From Flavobacteriaceae bacterium (GTDB taxonomy: Bacteria > Bacteroidota > Bacteroidia > Flavobacteriales > Flavobacteriaceae), in NCBI GenBank assembly GCA_003511845.1, contig DOIV01000292.1, forward strand, positions 2,665 through 8,916: a stretch of DNA of 6,252 nucleotides, in the 5' to 3' direction. Under the pieces are notes generated by a model. That model worked only from the letters and a program-made list of their open reading frames with translations, did not search any database and had not been told where the DNA came from. Positions 6,221 to 6,252 of the stretch are shown piece after piece (positions within the stretch are counted from its first letter, which is position 1; each line of letters begins with the position of its first letter). The position numbers were made by a program, and so were the translations under genes.

Positions 6221-6252
6221 ACGTACTAAAAAAATATGGTTCTACTGCGAAT

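Noticed and set aside
6236..6252. ATG after an A-rich run that could begin the next gene (MVLLR, running off the window).
   Set aside because: Only five codons are visible and nothing identifies a family; the A-rich leader is suggestive, but too little is present to call a gene.

Overview
The window looks like a piece of a low-GC chromosome from the Bacteroidota, most likely a marine member of the Flavobacteriaceae. The evidence is strong AT richness, A-rich leaders before start codons in place of Shine-Dalgarno sequences, a TAnnTTTG-type -7 promoter element, lipoproteins with acidic residues just after the lipid cysteine, and protein families typical of that group. No RNA gene, mobile element or CRISPR array was found.

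Layout. (1) Positions 2-1123 (+) hold the 3' part of a PepSY-associated transmembrane protein whose N-terminus lies outside the window. (2) Positions 1130-1615 (-) hold a small lipocalin-like lipoprotein, convergent with the first gene with only 6 bp between the stop codons. (3) Positions 1616-1769 are a divergent intergenic region. On the + strand it has a good Bacteroidota promoter whose -33 region is covered by an inverted repeat. On the - strand it has a possible ECF-sigma-type promoter for the lipoprotein. (4) Positions 1770-6220 (+) hold four genes in series: a phosphate-selective-type (OprO/OprP-like) outer-membrane porin, an imelysin (M75, GxHxxE) lipoprotein, a diheme DUF1111/DHOR oxidoreductase, and an azurin-type blue-copper lipoprotein. 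The intergenic gaps are 40, 74 and 35 bp. The only internal signal is an intrinsic-terminator-like hairpin that ends about 8 bp before the preferred start codon of the diheme gene. The last 32 bp show nothing firm.

How the genes may work together (inference). Imelysin/EfeO-type M75 domains and PepSY membrane proteins are linked to iron acquisition. A blue-copper protein and a diheme oxidoreductase could supply the redox chemistry. The set resembles a cell-envelope counterpart of the EfeO/EfeB logic (M75 + cupredoxin + heme enzyme), split over separate proteins and served by a porin. The operator-like repeat at the promoter would fit metal-dependent repression. The metal and the reaction cannot be settled from sequence.

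The oddest local feature is the N-terminus of the diheme protein. Its hydrophobic core is encoded by seven tandem GTA codons, and a Phe stands where a lipoprotein cysteine would be expected directly before a QKDDD surface-export-like motif. One base change (TTT to TGT) would restore the cysteine.
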